Source: Mauremys mutica
Taxonomy: Eukaryota; Chordata; Testudines; Geoemydidae
Length of the DNA: 64,000 bases
Direction: 5' to 3'
Assembly (NCBI RefSeq): GCF_020497125.1
Contig: NC_059072.1
Location: 56,144,697-56,208,696, forward strand
Shown here: positions 34,740 to 47,849 of the stretch, piece after piece
How positions within the stretch are numbered: position 1 is the first letter of the stretch
Layout of the letters: every line of letters starts with the position of its first letter
The notes under the pieces: generated by a model
Databases searched by the model: none
The model's input: only the letters and a program-made list of their open reading frames with translations
Told to the model about the DNA's origin: nothing
Made by a program: the position numbers and the translations under genes

Positions 34740-36355
34740 GTAAGTAATCATAAGGCATATAAAAATCCACAGTGCAATCTCTGATTCAGAGAAAATAAAT
34801 CACCAAAACAACAAATGTTTCTTCCCTTAACTAAAAGCTTTGAATGAATGATGTTTACATATTTTGTATGAATGAATATAACTGGAAGCCAGCTAGAATT
34901 TTCATTAGATTCTTTTGGGGGGGCAGGGGAGGTCTCTTGAAAATGTTTCTTATTGTTGAATATCATATGTCTTGCAGTGTTCCTGAATTCATGCACATTT
35001 CCTTCTAGGAACATATGGGAAAGGGTAGATGATCCAGAGTAAAATCTGGATGATGACATAAACTGTGAGAGAGAAACTTGAAGGATTAATATAGATCCAA
35101 AGACTGAAACTATGTCTACTGTTAAGTACATGCCACCATTTTTTTCTTTATAGTGCAGACTTTTATGGGGCAGAAAAAGGAAAATATAAAAACCAGACTG
35201 CTCTAGAATGCTAAGGTTTTGTGCATTTATATTCTGAGCTTTGTGGCAATAATAAAAAAAAAATTGATTTTTTTTTTAATTTAGTGAACTTTTATACTGG
35301 CCAGAACCTGTGAAAATTTCCATATGTAGCCTCAGTCCTGACTTGCAAAATCCTTTGCTGTTTCAATACTTGGTCTCTCTTGGACAGCCTGCCAATCATC
35401 AATGCCCCTATCATAAAAATTCTAATGCACATGCTTAACTTAATCTTCATGAGTAGTCCCACTGAAGTCAACATTGTGAGGTAGAATAGAGAGCACTGTA
35501 GTGGTAAACATGGGCTCCAGTGGTTGCTATATGTATAGTGGATTGATTAGACCAATGGTTCTTAATGTTTCCAGAGTACTGTATCCCTTTCAAGAGTCTG
35601 ATTTGTCTTGCATACCCAAAGCTTCATCTCACTTGAAAACTGCTTACAAAAAAATCAGACAAAAATACAAAAGTGTCACAGAACATTGTTATTGAAATTG
35701 TGTAGTTTCTCATTTTTAACATATAATTATAAAATAAAATTGATTGGAATATAAATGTTCTGCTTACATTTCAGTGTGTAGTATATAGAGCAGTATAAAA
35801 AAGTCATTGTATGAAATTTTAGTTTGTACTGACTTCACTAGTACTTTTTATGTAGCCTGTTGTAAAACTAGGCAAATATCTAGATGAGTAGATGTACCCC
35901 CTGGAAGACCTCTGCGTTCCCCCAGGGCTACACATAACCCTGGTTGAGAACCACTGGATTAGACTATAAGAGACATGAGTTTGATGATCTCATCCTGTCC
36001 CTTACTAGACATATGTCCTTGTACTAAAGCACTGTGGTCCAGATCCTCAGGTAGTGTAAATTGACTTGAATGGAACCATTCAGATTAACACCAGTTGAGG
36101 TGTTTATGATTGTTTATCATTTAGGCCCTGACCCATCAAACACACACTTTACATGCGTTGTCCTATAGATATCAATGGGACTCCCCATATGAGTAAAGTT
36201 AAGCATGTGCATAGTTATTTTCAGATCACAGCCTATATAACAACAATAATGTTTTTAATATTTGGACAAATGTCCAGGAAGGAATTGGCTGAGATTAACA
36301 ATTTATTCCCCATGTAATCTAATCAATTCAATATACATATATAGCAGTCACACTT
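34740..36355. other. AT-rich background with MITE traces, no gene seen
   Basis: Short mirrored words such as CACATGCTTAACTTAA (35429-35444) and AAAGTTAAGCATGTGC (36196-36211) suggest old MITEs. No coding signal. Confidence 0.45.
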
Positions 36356-37313
36356 AGAATCATAGAATATTAGGGTTGGAAGAGACCTCAGGAGGTCATC
36401 TAGTCCAATCCCCTGCTCAAAACAGGATCAACACCAACTAAATCATCCCAGCCAGGGCTTTGTCAAGCCGGGCCTTAAAAACCTCTAAGAATGGAGATTC
36501 CACCACCTGCCTAGGTAACCCATTCCAGTGCTTCACCACCCTCCTAGTGAAATAGTGTTTCCTAATATCCAACCTAGACCTCTCCCATTGCAACTTGAGA
36601 CCATTGCTTCTTGTTCTGTCATCTGCCACCACTGAGAACAGCCTAGCTCCATCCTCTTTGGAACCCCCCTTCAGGTAGTTGAAGGCTGCTATCAAATCCT
36701 CCCTCACTCTTCTCTGCTGCAGACTAAATAACCCCAGTTCCTTCAGCCTCTCCTCGTAAATCATGTGTCCCAACCCCCTGATCATTTTCGTTGCCCTCCA
36801 TTGGACTCTCTCCAATTTGTCCACATCCCTTTTGTAATGGGGGGTCCAAAGCTGGACGCAATACTCCAGGTGTGGCCTCACCAGTGCCGAATAGATGGGA
36901 ATAATCACTTCCCTCGATCTGCTGGCAATGCATATGCAGCCCAATATGATTTTGACCTTGTGGGCAACAAGGGCACGCTGCTGACTCATATCCAGCTTCC
37001 CATCCACTGTAATCCCCAGGTCCTTTTCTGCAGCACTGCTGCTTAGCCAGTCAGTCCCCAGCCTATAGCAGTGCATGTTATTCTTCCTTCCTAAGTGCAG
37101 GACTCGGCACTTGTCCTTGTTGAACCTCATCAGATTTCTTTTGGCCCAATCCTCCAATTTGTCTAGGTCACTCTGGACCCTATCCCTACCCTCCAGCATA
37201 TCTACCTCTCCCTCCAGCTTAGTGTCATCTGCAAACTTGCTGAGGGTGCAATTCATCCCATCACCCAGATCATTAATAAAGATTACTAGTGCACTATTAG
37301 CAGACATATCCAG
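36356..37313 (-). mobile_element. CR1 LINE, 5'-truncated, minus strand
   Basis: The 3' end lies at 36356 with the CR1-type tail (ATTCTATGATTCT read on the minus strand). A long open frame (36438-37307) encodes the C-terminal half of the CR1 reverse transcriptase. Truncation at the 5' end is the usual outcome of target-primed reverse transcription. Confidence 0.95.
36438..37307 (-). pseudogene. CR1 ORF2 reverse transcriptase, C-terminal 289 residues, still open
   Basis: CR1 ORF2 joins an endonuclease to a reverse transcriptase. Only the part from the catalytic FADD motif (FADDTKLEG, residues about 25-33) onward is present. The conserved C-terminal region follows: [63 protein letters not shown], and the tail [16 protein letters not shown]. 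There is no internal stop over 289 codons, so this insertion is fairly young, but the polymerase core and endonuclease are gone. The Met at the listed start is incidental. Confidence 0.93.
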
Positions 37314-37319
37314 CTAGGC

Positions 37320-38946
37320 AGCCCTCTTCTAAACTAAAAATTAGAGAAATTATTTTAATCAGCAACAAAAGATTTGAGAACCATCTAATGCAAGTACAAT
37401 AGGTACTATTAAAATCTTAACATTTAGCACCCAGAGTAATTAAATTTACTGTAGTATTTATGATAGTTTCTATTCTAGGTGTAGGGAATAACAGAAATAT
37501 AGCATTCACAGTAAATAACGGGGTGGAAAATGTAATTTTTTCAATTTGTATATTCAATATATTTGTAAGGATTTGAGGGCCTCCACTTTTGTGTCTACAG
37601 TTGATTGCTGGAAGAAATTATTGGAATAAGATGGCTAGCTGTCTGATTTGCAATAGCATCTTTCCACTGAGCTACAATGTAGCAATGAAACTGCTTTTCT
37701 GGAAATCCAACTCTCCATAGTGCTCTTGCCAAGTATCTAAGCTCTGAAAGGAGCACCAGGCCATATATGCTATCATAAAAATGATTAAACTACAATGCAA
37801 ATAGGACAATGCATTTCCAACAATTTCTTTCTTCTTTTAAGAAGAACTGCTTGTCAAGATGAGTTCTGATCCTTGATTTCCTGTTCTAAACTCATAACAC
37901 AGCAGTAGGTGCATCATATAGAGCAATGTAATGGAAACAGGATAAGCACAATGGCTGACCTAAGCATATCACTCTTCTGTCTGTGACTTTTCAGTAGAAA
38001 ATCTCCATGTGATTGTACTTCATCAAGATTGGGGTTGAAAAGATAGGAAATAAATTTCTGTGAATAACTTGCAGCATATTTAGTTAAATAAAACTTGTAC
38101 TTTAAAATGTTTTCTTCAGTCAAAGTCAACTTTCAAAGTCTATATTTATCTTATTCAGGTGATGCTCATGAGTTTCAGGAGACTTTCTGATAGTATCCCT
38201 GTGCAGTGGGAGGGTGCAGGCCAGCCATAGCCATGTCCTTGGTTCATCCTAAAACCAATGGAACCAGTGGAATGCTGTAGTTCCTGAAGGGAGTAAATGA
38301 CTGACAACAAGGCCTGTTAGGAATCGGGGCAGGATTTGCTTGTCTCAATTTGAGAGAGACCAGGGACTGGGATCTGGGAAATATCTGGTGAGGGGCTCTC
38401 CACTAAAAGAGCTGGGGAAGCTGCCCTCCAGAAGCTTTGTGGATGAAGAGGTCTGAGAGGAGGCCTAGAGACAGGCAAGAGAAGAAGGAACCAAGGAAGG
38501 AGTAAGAATTTGCTTGGGTAAAGGATTGCATGTGAGCCCTGGTTGACCCAGGGGGAGTGGACGGGGAGGGGAGATTTAAATGTGAGGAGAAAGCAGGAGA
38601 AGGAAATGGCTTGAAGCAAGTGAAGTGCTTGAGGCTTGGTGTGTGCACATGCTCGTACTTAGGAGTCCCAAAGCACAGTTTCCAGAGAGGATGGAAAGCC
38701 TTTTGTAACCCCCCTGCTAGGGTGAAGGCCAGTGTGGATCTTGAACAAACAGCTATTAGCTTGGAGAGGGTGAAGAACTGTGGCTATTTTGTTGCTGTTG
38801 TTTGGACTTATTTGGCACCGTGAAATGGGAGTACTGTGACACAGTTTTGAGAAGCTGCAGCAGAAACAGCACTCTGGTCACTATAAATCCAATTATAAAT
38901 CCCCAGAGAAAGACCCGACTGAGGGATGCCTGAGCTGGGTGGAGCT
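37320..38946. other. Background and possible unclassified repeat, no gene seen
   Basis: From about 38160 composition becomes more GC-rich and continues beyond the hAT-like element (38947-39736) to about 40250, suggesting that the latter split a larger repeat. No domain recognised. Confidence 0.4.
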
Positions 38947-39736
38947 GTATGGTTGCCAACTTTCTAATCACACACAACTGAACACCCTTGCCCTGATCCT
39001 ACTCCAAGGCCTCACCCCCTGCTCACTCCATCCCTCCTCCCTGTTGCTCACTTTCCCCCACCCTCACTCACTCAATCATTTTCACCGGGCTGGGCCAAGG
39101 GGTTGGGGTGCAAATGGGGGTGAGTCGGGCTCCAGCTAGGGGTGCAGGCTCTGGGGTGGGGCCAGGGATGAGAGGTTTGAGGTGCAGGAGGGAGCTCAAG
39201 GCTGGACAAGGGGTTGTTGTGCAGGGGTGTGTGGGGTGTGGGCTCCAGGAGGGGGCTCAGGACTGGGGCAGGGGGTTGAGTTGCAGGAGGGGTTTTGAGG
39301 TGCGGGCTCCGGCCAGGCAGCACTTACCTCAGGCAGCTCCTGATCCACGGTGTAATAGGGCTAAGGCAGGCTGCCTGCCTACCCTGGTTCTGCATGTCTC
39401 CTGGAAGTGGCCAGCATGTCTGTCTCCTAGGCAGAGGGGCCAGGGGGCTCTGTGCACTGCCTACGCCTGCAGGTGCCACCCCGTTCCCAGCCAATGGGAG
39501 ATCCGGAGTCGGTGCTCAGGGCGAGGGCAGCGTGCAGAGCCCCCATGGCCGCCCCTGCGCCTAGGAGCTGGACATGCCGACTGCTTCTGGGAGCTACATG
39601 GAGCCAGGGCAGGCAGGAAGCCTGCCTTAGCTCGCTGTGCCACCTAACGGACTTTTACCGGCCCGGTCAGTGGTGCTGACCAGAGTCACCAGGGTCGCTT
39701 TTTGACCAGGAATTCCGGCCAAAAACTGGATGCCCA
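38947..39736. mobile_element. GC-rich hAT-like non-autonomous element
   Basis: The left end TATGGTTGCCAACTTTC mirrors, with decay, the right end AAAAACTGGATGCCCA. GAGCT occurs on both sides (38942-38946 and 39737-39741). The interior is G-rich with repeated GGGGTTGNGGTGCAGG-like words, similar in style to the hAT MITE at 5127. Open frames across it are compositional. Confidence 0.6.
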
Positions 39737-40794
39737 GAGCTAAGGAGCTAGTTAACCCATGAAGTGGAAAAGTAGAAAAGCACAGGAAGGAAACGCAAAG
39801 TGTTAGATGACCGAAAGAAAGTGAGAGAGGGGAGAGGGAAGCAAAGGGGCTAGCAGAACCAGGGTAAAGGGAGTTTTCTGTGTGGGCAGATCTCTTCCCT
39901 CTGGCAAAAAGAGATGACGATTATATGTTGTTGTAAATAGAATTGCTGCACAGGATTGGAAAAGGGCAGTGGTTGAGATAACACAGACTACATACATGTT
40001 GATGTTTAGAAACTGGACGCATTAGAGTCATTTGTATGAGAAGTCAGTAGCAGAAGGCAATGCACTGTCACAAGGCCTTGGCTGGAGAGCTAGACCACAT
40101 CAAATCACCCAAGCAGCCAGAGATGGAATTGAGACAAAAACTACCCTGCCAGCAGAGGGCAATTGCAGACAAGAGGGGAAACCATGGTCTGATATCAGAG
40201 AGGTAAGCCAGATCTCTGCTTTTGGTTTGTATGTTATAAATCATCAAGCGGTATTGTATTTTATATCTTATATCTTTTGTGTGATTGGATGATTTATGTA
40301 ACTACCCAGGAAAGCATGAATGGTGAATTTAGAATCAAATATACAATCTGAAATTCACTTTTTACATATATTCCATCTAAAACTTCACTTTTTGTGAGAA
40401 TTCACACTAATATAATTCAAGTGATCAAATATTCATTGGAAGTGAACATAAATCATATAAAAATGTGTATACAATCAAATTGAAATTTGCTTTCAAATGA
40501 ATATTTGTGGACAATTTTTCTAGTATTCGCTCAGCTCTATTTATGGCACATGCCTTAAAGAATTTCATTGTATTATTTGGGTAGAACATGGCTTTGGTTA
40601 TTACTGGCTGTCAGTCTATATTGGTGTGCACAGTTCTGGAAGTTGTTTCAAAAGGTAACATGAACTCCTGTAAGAATATTGCTCACTATAGAGATATTAG
40701 TCAGTTAACTGTCTCCTTCTATAAACTGTGATATAGACTGAAATCTACATATGTTTCTTTTAGTAGTCATTAAACTTTAACATTATCCTAACTT
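39737..40794. other. No gene seen
   Basis: The first 500 bp may continue the unclassified repeat of 38160-38946. The remainder is AT-rich with no recognisable signal. Confidence 0.4.
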
Positions 40795-41573
40795 GGATAC
40801 CTAGGAAGATACTGGAACAAATGATTAAACAACTAGATGTGATTAGTAATAGCCAACATGGATTTGTCAAGATCAATTCATGTCATAACAGCCTAATTTC
40901 CTTCTTTGACAAGGTTACTGGCCTGGTGGATGAGGGGAAGCTGTAGATGTGATATATCTTGATTTTAGTAAGGTGTTTGACACAGTCTCACATGACATCC
41001 TCATAAGCAAATTAAAGAAATGTGATCTAGATGAAATTACTCTAAGGTGGGTGCATAACTGATTGAAAAATATACTCAAAGAGTAATTATCAATGGTTCG
41101 CTGTCAAACTGGGAGAGCGTATCTAGTGGAGTCCCACAAGGGTCTGTCTGGGTCTGGTATTATTCAAAATTTTTCATTGGATAAGGGGTGGAGAGTATGC
41201 TTATACAATTTGCAGCTCACAATCTGGGAGGGATTGCAAGCACTTTGGAGGACAAGATTTGAATTTGAAAGGACCTCAATAAATTAGAGAACTGGTCTGA
41301 AATCAACAAGATGAACTTCAATAAAGACAACTGCAAAGTACTCCATTTAAGAAGGAGAAATCAAATGCACAGCTACAAAATGGGGAATAACTGGCTAGGT
41401 GGTAGTACTGCTGAAAAGGATTTGGGGGTTATTGTGGATCACAAATTGAATATAAAAAATATGTGGACAAACTGGAGCAAGTCTGGAAGAGAACAACAAA
41501 AATGATAAAAGGTTTAGAAAACCTGACCTATGAGGAAAGGTTTGAAAAATGGGAATATTTATGTGATGCTTTC
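40795..41573 (+). mobile_element. CR1 LINE fragment, old, plus strand
   Basis: Reverse-transcriptase blocks are readable in shifting frames: KILEQMIKQLDVISNSQHGF, LISFFDKVTGLVDEG, then NKDNCKVLHLRRRNQMHS and AEKDLGVIVDHKLNI. An internal deletion joins this to VDKLEQVWKRTTKMIKGLEN and LTYEERFEKW (41455-41560). Many stops and frameshifts. The 3' end is replaced by the LTR-like block at 41574. Much older than the CR1 at 36356-37313. Confidence 0.85.
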
Positions 41574-42832
41574 TCAGGGTTCACAGGACTTGTTACACTC
41601 CTGCCTCCATGTGCGGGAGGCTTTCTTGTGGTAGCTGGATGTCCGATCCCTCAAGCTGCCAGCCCTTCAATCTCTTAAACATTCTCCTCAGAGCTAAGCC
41701 AGCCCCTACTTTGCCTTGCAGGTTAATAACAGGTGTACCCCAGCCCCCAAGCCACTCTGAAAGCATCTCTCTGTAATGTCCAGCCCCTGTCGCTGGACAT
41801 TCACAGTAATTACCATGTTCACTATTCCCAAGGGATAGTATACACACACCAGCTTGTTTGATTCAACTGAGTATCAGCTCCAATAGGGCAACACAACACT
41901 GTAATCTGATTATAGTAAAAACAAATATACATTTATTTAGAAAGGGAACAACTTAAGAGATAGCGACCAAGGGTAATAAGAACAACAGGCTACAAATAAA
42001 ATAGAACTATATCAGACTTCTACTAGACTAAGACTTAATTTTAACAGGCTGACTTTGTCTAAAGCTAAGCCCTTTCTTGCAGCATTTCAGCTGAAGTTAG
42101 TTGAAATCCTATTTTCATGGGTATATCTTCAATGCTTGGTTACCTCCTCAAGTGCAGGGTAAAAAGAGGTGTCCTTGTGCCTTTCTCTTATGCCACAGTA
42201 TCCATTTTTTTCATCCCCAGAGTCAGGATGACTCCCTGAGGTTTCTTTCCTGGCATGTGGGCCCAAGGTCTTCCCATGGTCTTTCCATACTTCTGTGTTT
42301 CACGTCCCCACATTGACCTCTTTTTCCTGTTGATTTTTACATGTAAATGGGGCCTTCTTTGAGTTTGTTTTACAATGCTTGATTTATATATGAACCGAAG
42401 CAGGTGATTGTCCTATATATAGGACACTGGGAATCTAGTGCCTAGATGGTGCTCTCTTCTGTAACTGTCTCCGGTAAGGGTGCTGAAGTCCTAACTGACC
42501 ACTAAGATCCTTATGATATTGAAGGTGGGACAGACCTTGTTCCCAGTTGGAGATCTCCTCTCAGTGTCTTCCCCTCACTTTCTTCTAGCTGGTGACTTTC
42601 CCTACAGAGTAGAATTAAAAACCAAAATAGATATCTTATTAAAGGACAAGTCCTTATCTTTATTTATACATTACCAGTCTCATGATGTTCAGTCTCCCTT
42701 GAAACACAGTTGCCATCGGGCTGGATTCATGAATTTGAAGTTCTGGAAGTTTTCCCCCTCACAGCCGATCTGTCAAAACTGGACTTCAGTTTGTCAAACA
42801 AAAATTCCATGTACCCCATGGAGCTGCCTGTA
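41574..42832 (-). mobile_element. LTR-like block, minus orientation
   Basis: On the minus strand an AATAAA signal (41933-41938, within CTAAATAAATGTATATTTG) is followed by about 350 bp ending in GCATCA, a CA end as expected of an LTR. It separates a plus-strand CR1 fragment from a minus-strand CR1 fragment. No internal retroelement genes. The other terminus is not certain. Confidence 0.5.
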
Positions 42833-43312
42833 ATTCATAGATTCCAAGTCAGAAGGGACCCTTGTGACCATCTTATCTGACTTCCTGTACAGCACAGGCC
42901 ATAGAACTTCCCCAAAATAGTTCACAGAGTATATCTTTTAGAAAAACATCCAATCTTGATTTTAAAATGGTCAGTAATGGAGAATCTACTGTGATCCTTA
43001 GTAAATTGTTCCAATGGTTAATTAATCACACCATTAAAAATATACATCTTCTTTCCAATTTGAATTTGTCTAGCTTTAACTTCCAGTTATTGAATCATGT
43101 TATACTTTTCTCTGCTAGAATGAAGAGCCCATTATTAAATATTTGTTTGCCATGTAGATACAGACTATGATCAAGTCACCCCTTAACCTTCTGTTTGTTA
43201 AACTAAATAGATAGACCCAAAGAACTCAGTTAGTATAAGGCATGTTTTCTAATCCTTCAATCATTCTCCTGGCTCTTCTCTGAACCCTATCCAATTTATC
43301 AACATCTTACAG
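42833..43312 (-). mobile_element. CR1 LINE 3' fragment, minus strand
   Basis: Read on the minus strand it ends in GGAATCTATGAAT (42833-42845), a CR1-type tail. The body corresponds to the end of ORF2 and the 3' UTR, with stops throughout. It belongs to a CR1 subfamily different from the copy at 36356. Confidence 0.75.
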
Positions 43313-44811
43313 CCCTATTGCTCTTTTCCTCCAGTTATTAAATTAGTTTTCGTTCAAATCAGGGTGGTGTTAGCAATACTAAAACAAGGAAGAAAGCAAG
43401 CTCATCACATTGTGGTTACCTTCTAAAAACTCTTGAGCCTAATTTTAATACAGCACCAATAAAATATGCTATTATTTCCTGCTGGTATGCAAAAAGAATC
43501 TGTTTAATAGAACCAGTTTCCTGGCCATCAGAAAACGTTGACAGATTAATGTTCCCAGCTCTATACAAGAAGAAATTATTAATATTAGAAGTTTAGATTT
43601 TTTCTTACTATGAGGGGGCATGCCAGCTCTTTAATGATTCATGAATCATTTATTGAATTATGAAGAATAAAACTAAAATATTAAAAAGTTAAGTATAATT
43701 AATTACCAATTTATTTTCATGAACATGTTATCTATTGTTTCCCATGACATTAATCATGCAACCAATATGTTAATATGGGCTCAGTCCTTCAGTCCTCACT
43801 AATCAAGACTCTTACTAACTTCAGCAGGAGTTTTTCCTGAGTAGGGACTGAAGGATTGTGGCCTTAAAAACCACATACTTGTGCTGATCTGTGCTGAAAT
43901 ATAAAAACATCAATAAAACTCGATGTTAATTTTGCCAAGACATTTCTTAATATGAAGGCTACTGGTCTCACATTCACTAAACCTGTCAAAGGTAGTTTTT
44001 TAGCAGGATCTATTCTATGTAGATTGCAGTGCACACCTCAGTGTAGCCTAATCATTTTTATATTTTGTTCAATTATAAATGTCAAAAAACACTTACTGTA
44101 TTTCATAGAGGAGATTATCTGAACTTCAGCTATGCTTTGGAACAGTTACTGTTAAACTGAGTATAAAGTCCAGACAGAATTAGTTTCAGTAGGAAATATG
44201 CATCATTTCATTGCTGTTCTTCCTCTTGTCATGAACAGTGAAAGATCTCTTCCAGACTTGTATTCACAGTCACAGGTCTTGCAATGAATGTCCTTGAACT
44301 GAGAACTGTTAGAACATTCACTCCCCTTCTGCATATACTTAATTTGGTTATTACTACACCTGCAGTGAAAATGCTTTTGGGGACGCAATAAATGTCTATC
44401 AGTCAGCTGACTTCAGTCTGTCTCAAGGTTTTATTTTCAGATACGTAAACAAATGCTGAGAAGCGGGATCACTAAGCCTTTCATTCTTCTGTCATCTTAC
44501 TAACTCATCGCAGAGAAGTACTTCTCAGCTTTCACTGAAGCCATTGTATTACTAATCCACTGCAGCTCAGGAAAATAACACTGTGGCTTAATTATAAGAG
44601 CAGTGAATATAAACTGACTTCAGAGAGGATCTAAAATCTTTCTCTCTCCACTGGAGAATTGTGTGCTGAATGATGTGCAGCAAAAATTTCCTATATCTGT
44701 CTTGGATGCAATGGTAGTACGAACTACTGCACACAGGCTAAGGTTCAGATTTTAATTTCATCTGTGAAACTCCAATGGCATTCATCTTAATTTACATCTG
44801 TGTAGTTGAGA
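43313..44811. other. AT-rich background, no gene seen
   Basis: No recognisable domain or repeat with clear ends. Confidence 0.5.
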
Positions 44812-45364
44812 TCATGTCTACACTACAAACTTTGGTCGATGCAATTTATGTCAGCCTACTGCCACTGAAGTTTGTATGTTGCTCGTGCGTGTGCATATTT
44901 GGCTGCCTGAGTTGGCACTGTGCGTACTCATCAGGAGAGCTTGTGTCAATGCAAAATGCTGTGCCCCATAAGCAGGTATCTCAGTGTTCCAAGCACCACC
45001 ATCTGAGAATTTTTGGGAAATTTTTGCCTTGTATTGTGGGATAGAAATGAATTGCCCAGGGATCTCTGGGAGCTAGCGGTGAAGTTCCCAGTATGCATCT
45101 TTTCCCATCCCATCATGCCATCCATATCCCATAAAAATCCCACAAAGCCCATGTGGCACTTTTTGGTGTCCATCATCTCTGATAGGCATTGAGCCGGCAG
45201 AGCTCTGCACTATTTTCATGAGAGTTGCAAATACAGGATGCACAATTCTCCTGTATTTGCAGAGCTGTAGGAAGTACAGCAACAATGGGGACAAAATGAT
45301 TTCTTCAAGGAAAATTTGCTGAGGGACATAGCAAAAAACAATTCAAGGTTGTTGTTGGCATTTA

Positions 45365-45778
45365 CACATGACCTATGAGGAAAGACTGAAAAAATTGGGT
45401 TTGTTTAGTCTGGAGAAGAGAAGACTGAGGGGGACATAATAGTTTTCAAGTACTTTAAAGGTTGTTACGACGAGGAGAATGACAAATTGTTCTCCTTAAC
45501 CTCTGAGGATAGGAGAAGAAGCAATAGGCTTAAATTGCAGCAAGGGAGGTTTAGGTTGGACATTAGGAAACTTCCTAACTGTCAGGGTGGTTAAGCATTG
45601 GAACAAATTGCTTAGGGAGATTGTGGAATCTCAGTCATTGGAGGTTTTAAAGAACAGATTAGATAAATACCTGTCAGGAATAGTCTAGTTATTACGTAGT
45701 CCTGCCTTGAGTGCAGGGGACTGGACTAGACAAGATGAGCTATTAAGGTCCCTCCCAGTGCTACACTTCTATGATTCA
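45365..45778 (+). mobile_element. CR1 LINE 3' end inserted in Harbinger C
   Basis: Starts at MTYEERLKKLG-type sequence and runs through the ORF2 C-terminus and 3' UTR to CTACACTTCTATGATTC, the standard CR1 tail. Frameshifts are present. It separates the Harbinger C left end from its transposase. Confidence 0.85.
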
Positions 45779-45814
45779 AAGAGCAGCTGCAGATGGGGAG
45801 CATCACTTCTAGAC

Positions 45815-46660
45815 CTGAGAAATGAGCACTGACTGTTGGTGGGATTACATTGTAATGCAGGCTTGGGATGATGAGCAGCCACTGCTCATGTAAAAGGCCA
45901 TATTCCTGGATGTGTATGAGAGTTCACCCCCAGCCCTCCAGCACAGGGACAGCAGAATGAGAACTGCATTGACAGTGGAGAAGTGAGTGGCAATCACATT
46001 CTGGAAATTTGCAACATCAGATTGCTACCGGTCAATGGGAAATCATTTTGCTTTTGGAAAATCCACTATGGGAGCCATTGTCATGGAAGTATGTAGGGCC
46101 TTTTGTCATCTCCTGCTATGCAGGACTGTGACTCTCAGAAATGTGCAGGACATAGTAAATGGATTTTCAGCAATGGGGTTCCCGAACTGCCATTTGGTGA
46201 TAGATGGCACACACATCCCTATTTTGGCATCAGATCACCTGGCCACAGAGTACATCAATAGAATGGGCTATTTTATATGGTTACACAAGTGTTGGTGAAT
46301 CACCAGGGACATTTCACTGACATCAGTGTGGGTTATTGAGGGAAGGTTCATGACACTCGCATCTTTAAGATCATAGGGCTGTTCAGAGAGCTGCAAGCTG
46401 GGACATTCTTTTCTGACCGGTTGATTGCCATTGGCAATACTGAAATGCCATTAGAGATGCTCGGCCACCAAGCCTACCCTTGGCTCCTCTGGCTAATGAA
46501 GCTGTACACATTGACAGCACCAAGGAAAGATTCAACTACTGGCTCAGGAGGTGAAGAAAGACAGTTGAATGTGCTTTTGGTAGATTGAAGGGATGCTGGT
46601 GGTGTTTACTCACTAGATTGGATCTCAGTGTATTGGTGTTGGTGATGGGAATATAAATAA
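45815..46660 (+). pseudogene. Harbinger transposase, copy C, heavily decayed
   Basis: The best block (45987-46298) spans the helix-turn-helix and first catalytic Asp: WKFATSDCYRSMGNHFAFGK, TVTLRNVQDIVNGFSAMGFP and VIDGTHIPILASDH. Later pieces in other frames match GLFRELQAGTFFSDRLIAIG and the stretch around the second Asp (VHDTRIF). The Glu-containing block is barely legible. At least four frameshifts or stops. Its order and orientation match copies A and B. Confidence 0.85.
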
Positions 46661-46980
46661 CTAACGTGGAGGTGCCACTCCCTGGAGAGTCTGAGAGGTT
46701 TCTGGGCATCAGAGGATAGGGACAGAGCCTGCCCTATTACACTCCCTTCCCTTATTCCCATAACTTTGAATTAGACATGTTTATTGATGCTTCAGCTTTG
46801 AAGTGCTTCAGCACAAAGCCTCTCTCAGCCCCAGCTATGGTGAGTATAGCTTGCCAGGGGCAGGGGTCTGTGTATGAAGGAATTTTGGTTGCATGAAACA
46901 ATAAAATTTTGGCCCCTATTCCATGGGTACAAGTACAAGGCAATTGCACTAAATAATGGCACAGGTGGTGGTGGTTTTAG

Positions 46981-47258
46981 CTGATTATCTCACTTCTGAG
47001 GGTAACAAGGCACAGAGAGTACAGCTGCTACTGGCATCATAAGCTGACTGGGCTGATATGCCACTGGACCCTTTACTGCAATGGTGCCAGCCAAACTTGT
47101 GGTGGAGTGGCCTGGGAAAGTGATCTCTGGGGGGAGGAAGAAATAAGGCAGCCATCCTAAGGAGAGGATTGCAGAGTACTTCCATGAAAGTTTCATCGAG
47201 ATCTCTCAGGAGGATGTAAGGGACATCCCTATGCACATAAACAAATCGCTCTTCATGA
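46981..47258 (+). pseudogene. Third conserved Harbinger frame, copy C
   Basis: Immediately after GGTGGTTTTAG (acceptor-like, ends 46980) the plus strand reads LIISLLRVTRHRE, aligning with DISLLRVTREQRE of copy A and DITLLRITQQDKE of copy B. Further on, in shifted frames, come GGRNKAAIL (about 47130-47156), KERIAEYFHESFIEIS and QEDVRDIPMHINKSLF (to about 47258). These match the C-terminal blocks of copy B. Frameshifted, so not functional, but the amino-acid pattern is clear. Confidence 0.6.
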
Positions 47259-47849
47259 CTCCCCCAACCTTACCCAACAGGGAAATGAAAAATACTACCT
47301 GTTTGTTGTCTCTCTACCATGGGTGGCAGGTGGAGCCCGCCTCAGGGATGCTAGCCCCTGGCTCTTCCCCTTCTGCTCATGCCTCCTGTGGCCGGAGTCC
47401 CAAGCTCCCTTGCCTCCTCCTGTAGCTGGAGCCAGCTGGAGTCCTGAACCGCCCCCCACACACACACACAGCCAGAGGATCCCTGGGCTAGTCAGAGCCT
47501 CCCACCCCCCAGCCACACCGCGCCGTCCCAGACCCCAAGCCGCCCCATAGGAAAAGCTCTTATTTCTTCTCTTCCTTAAGAAGAACCTGAGCTTTTGACA
47601 TGCACCATACAGGTTCCAGGGTGGCTGAGGAGGTGGTATATGTTACCCACAACCAGCGTCCGGCAGCTGAAGCTGCACCAGGGCAGGCTTAGCCTACCCC
47701 AGCCTATTATTCCCACTGTCCATGCTCTGTACCTCTTTTTTTGCAAGTAAATCAATGAAATCTTGTTAACTTGGGGATTGTGATAGAACGCTAAAACTGT
47801 ATTTGGAAGTTCTGTAGCCAGTCCTTATCTGGCACAGAAGCCTGACCCA

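Noticed and set aside
39108..39647. 179-codon frame
   Set aside because: Within the GC-rich hAT-like element at 38947-39736 and without any domain.
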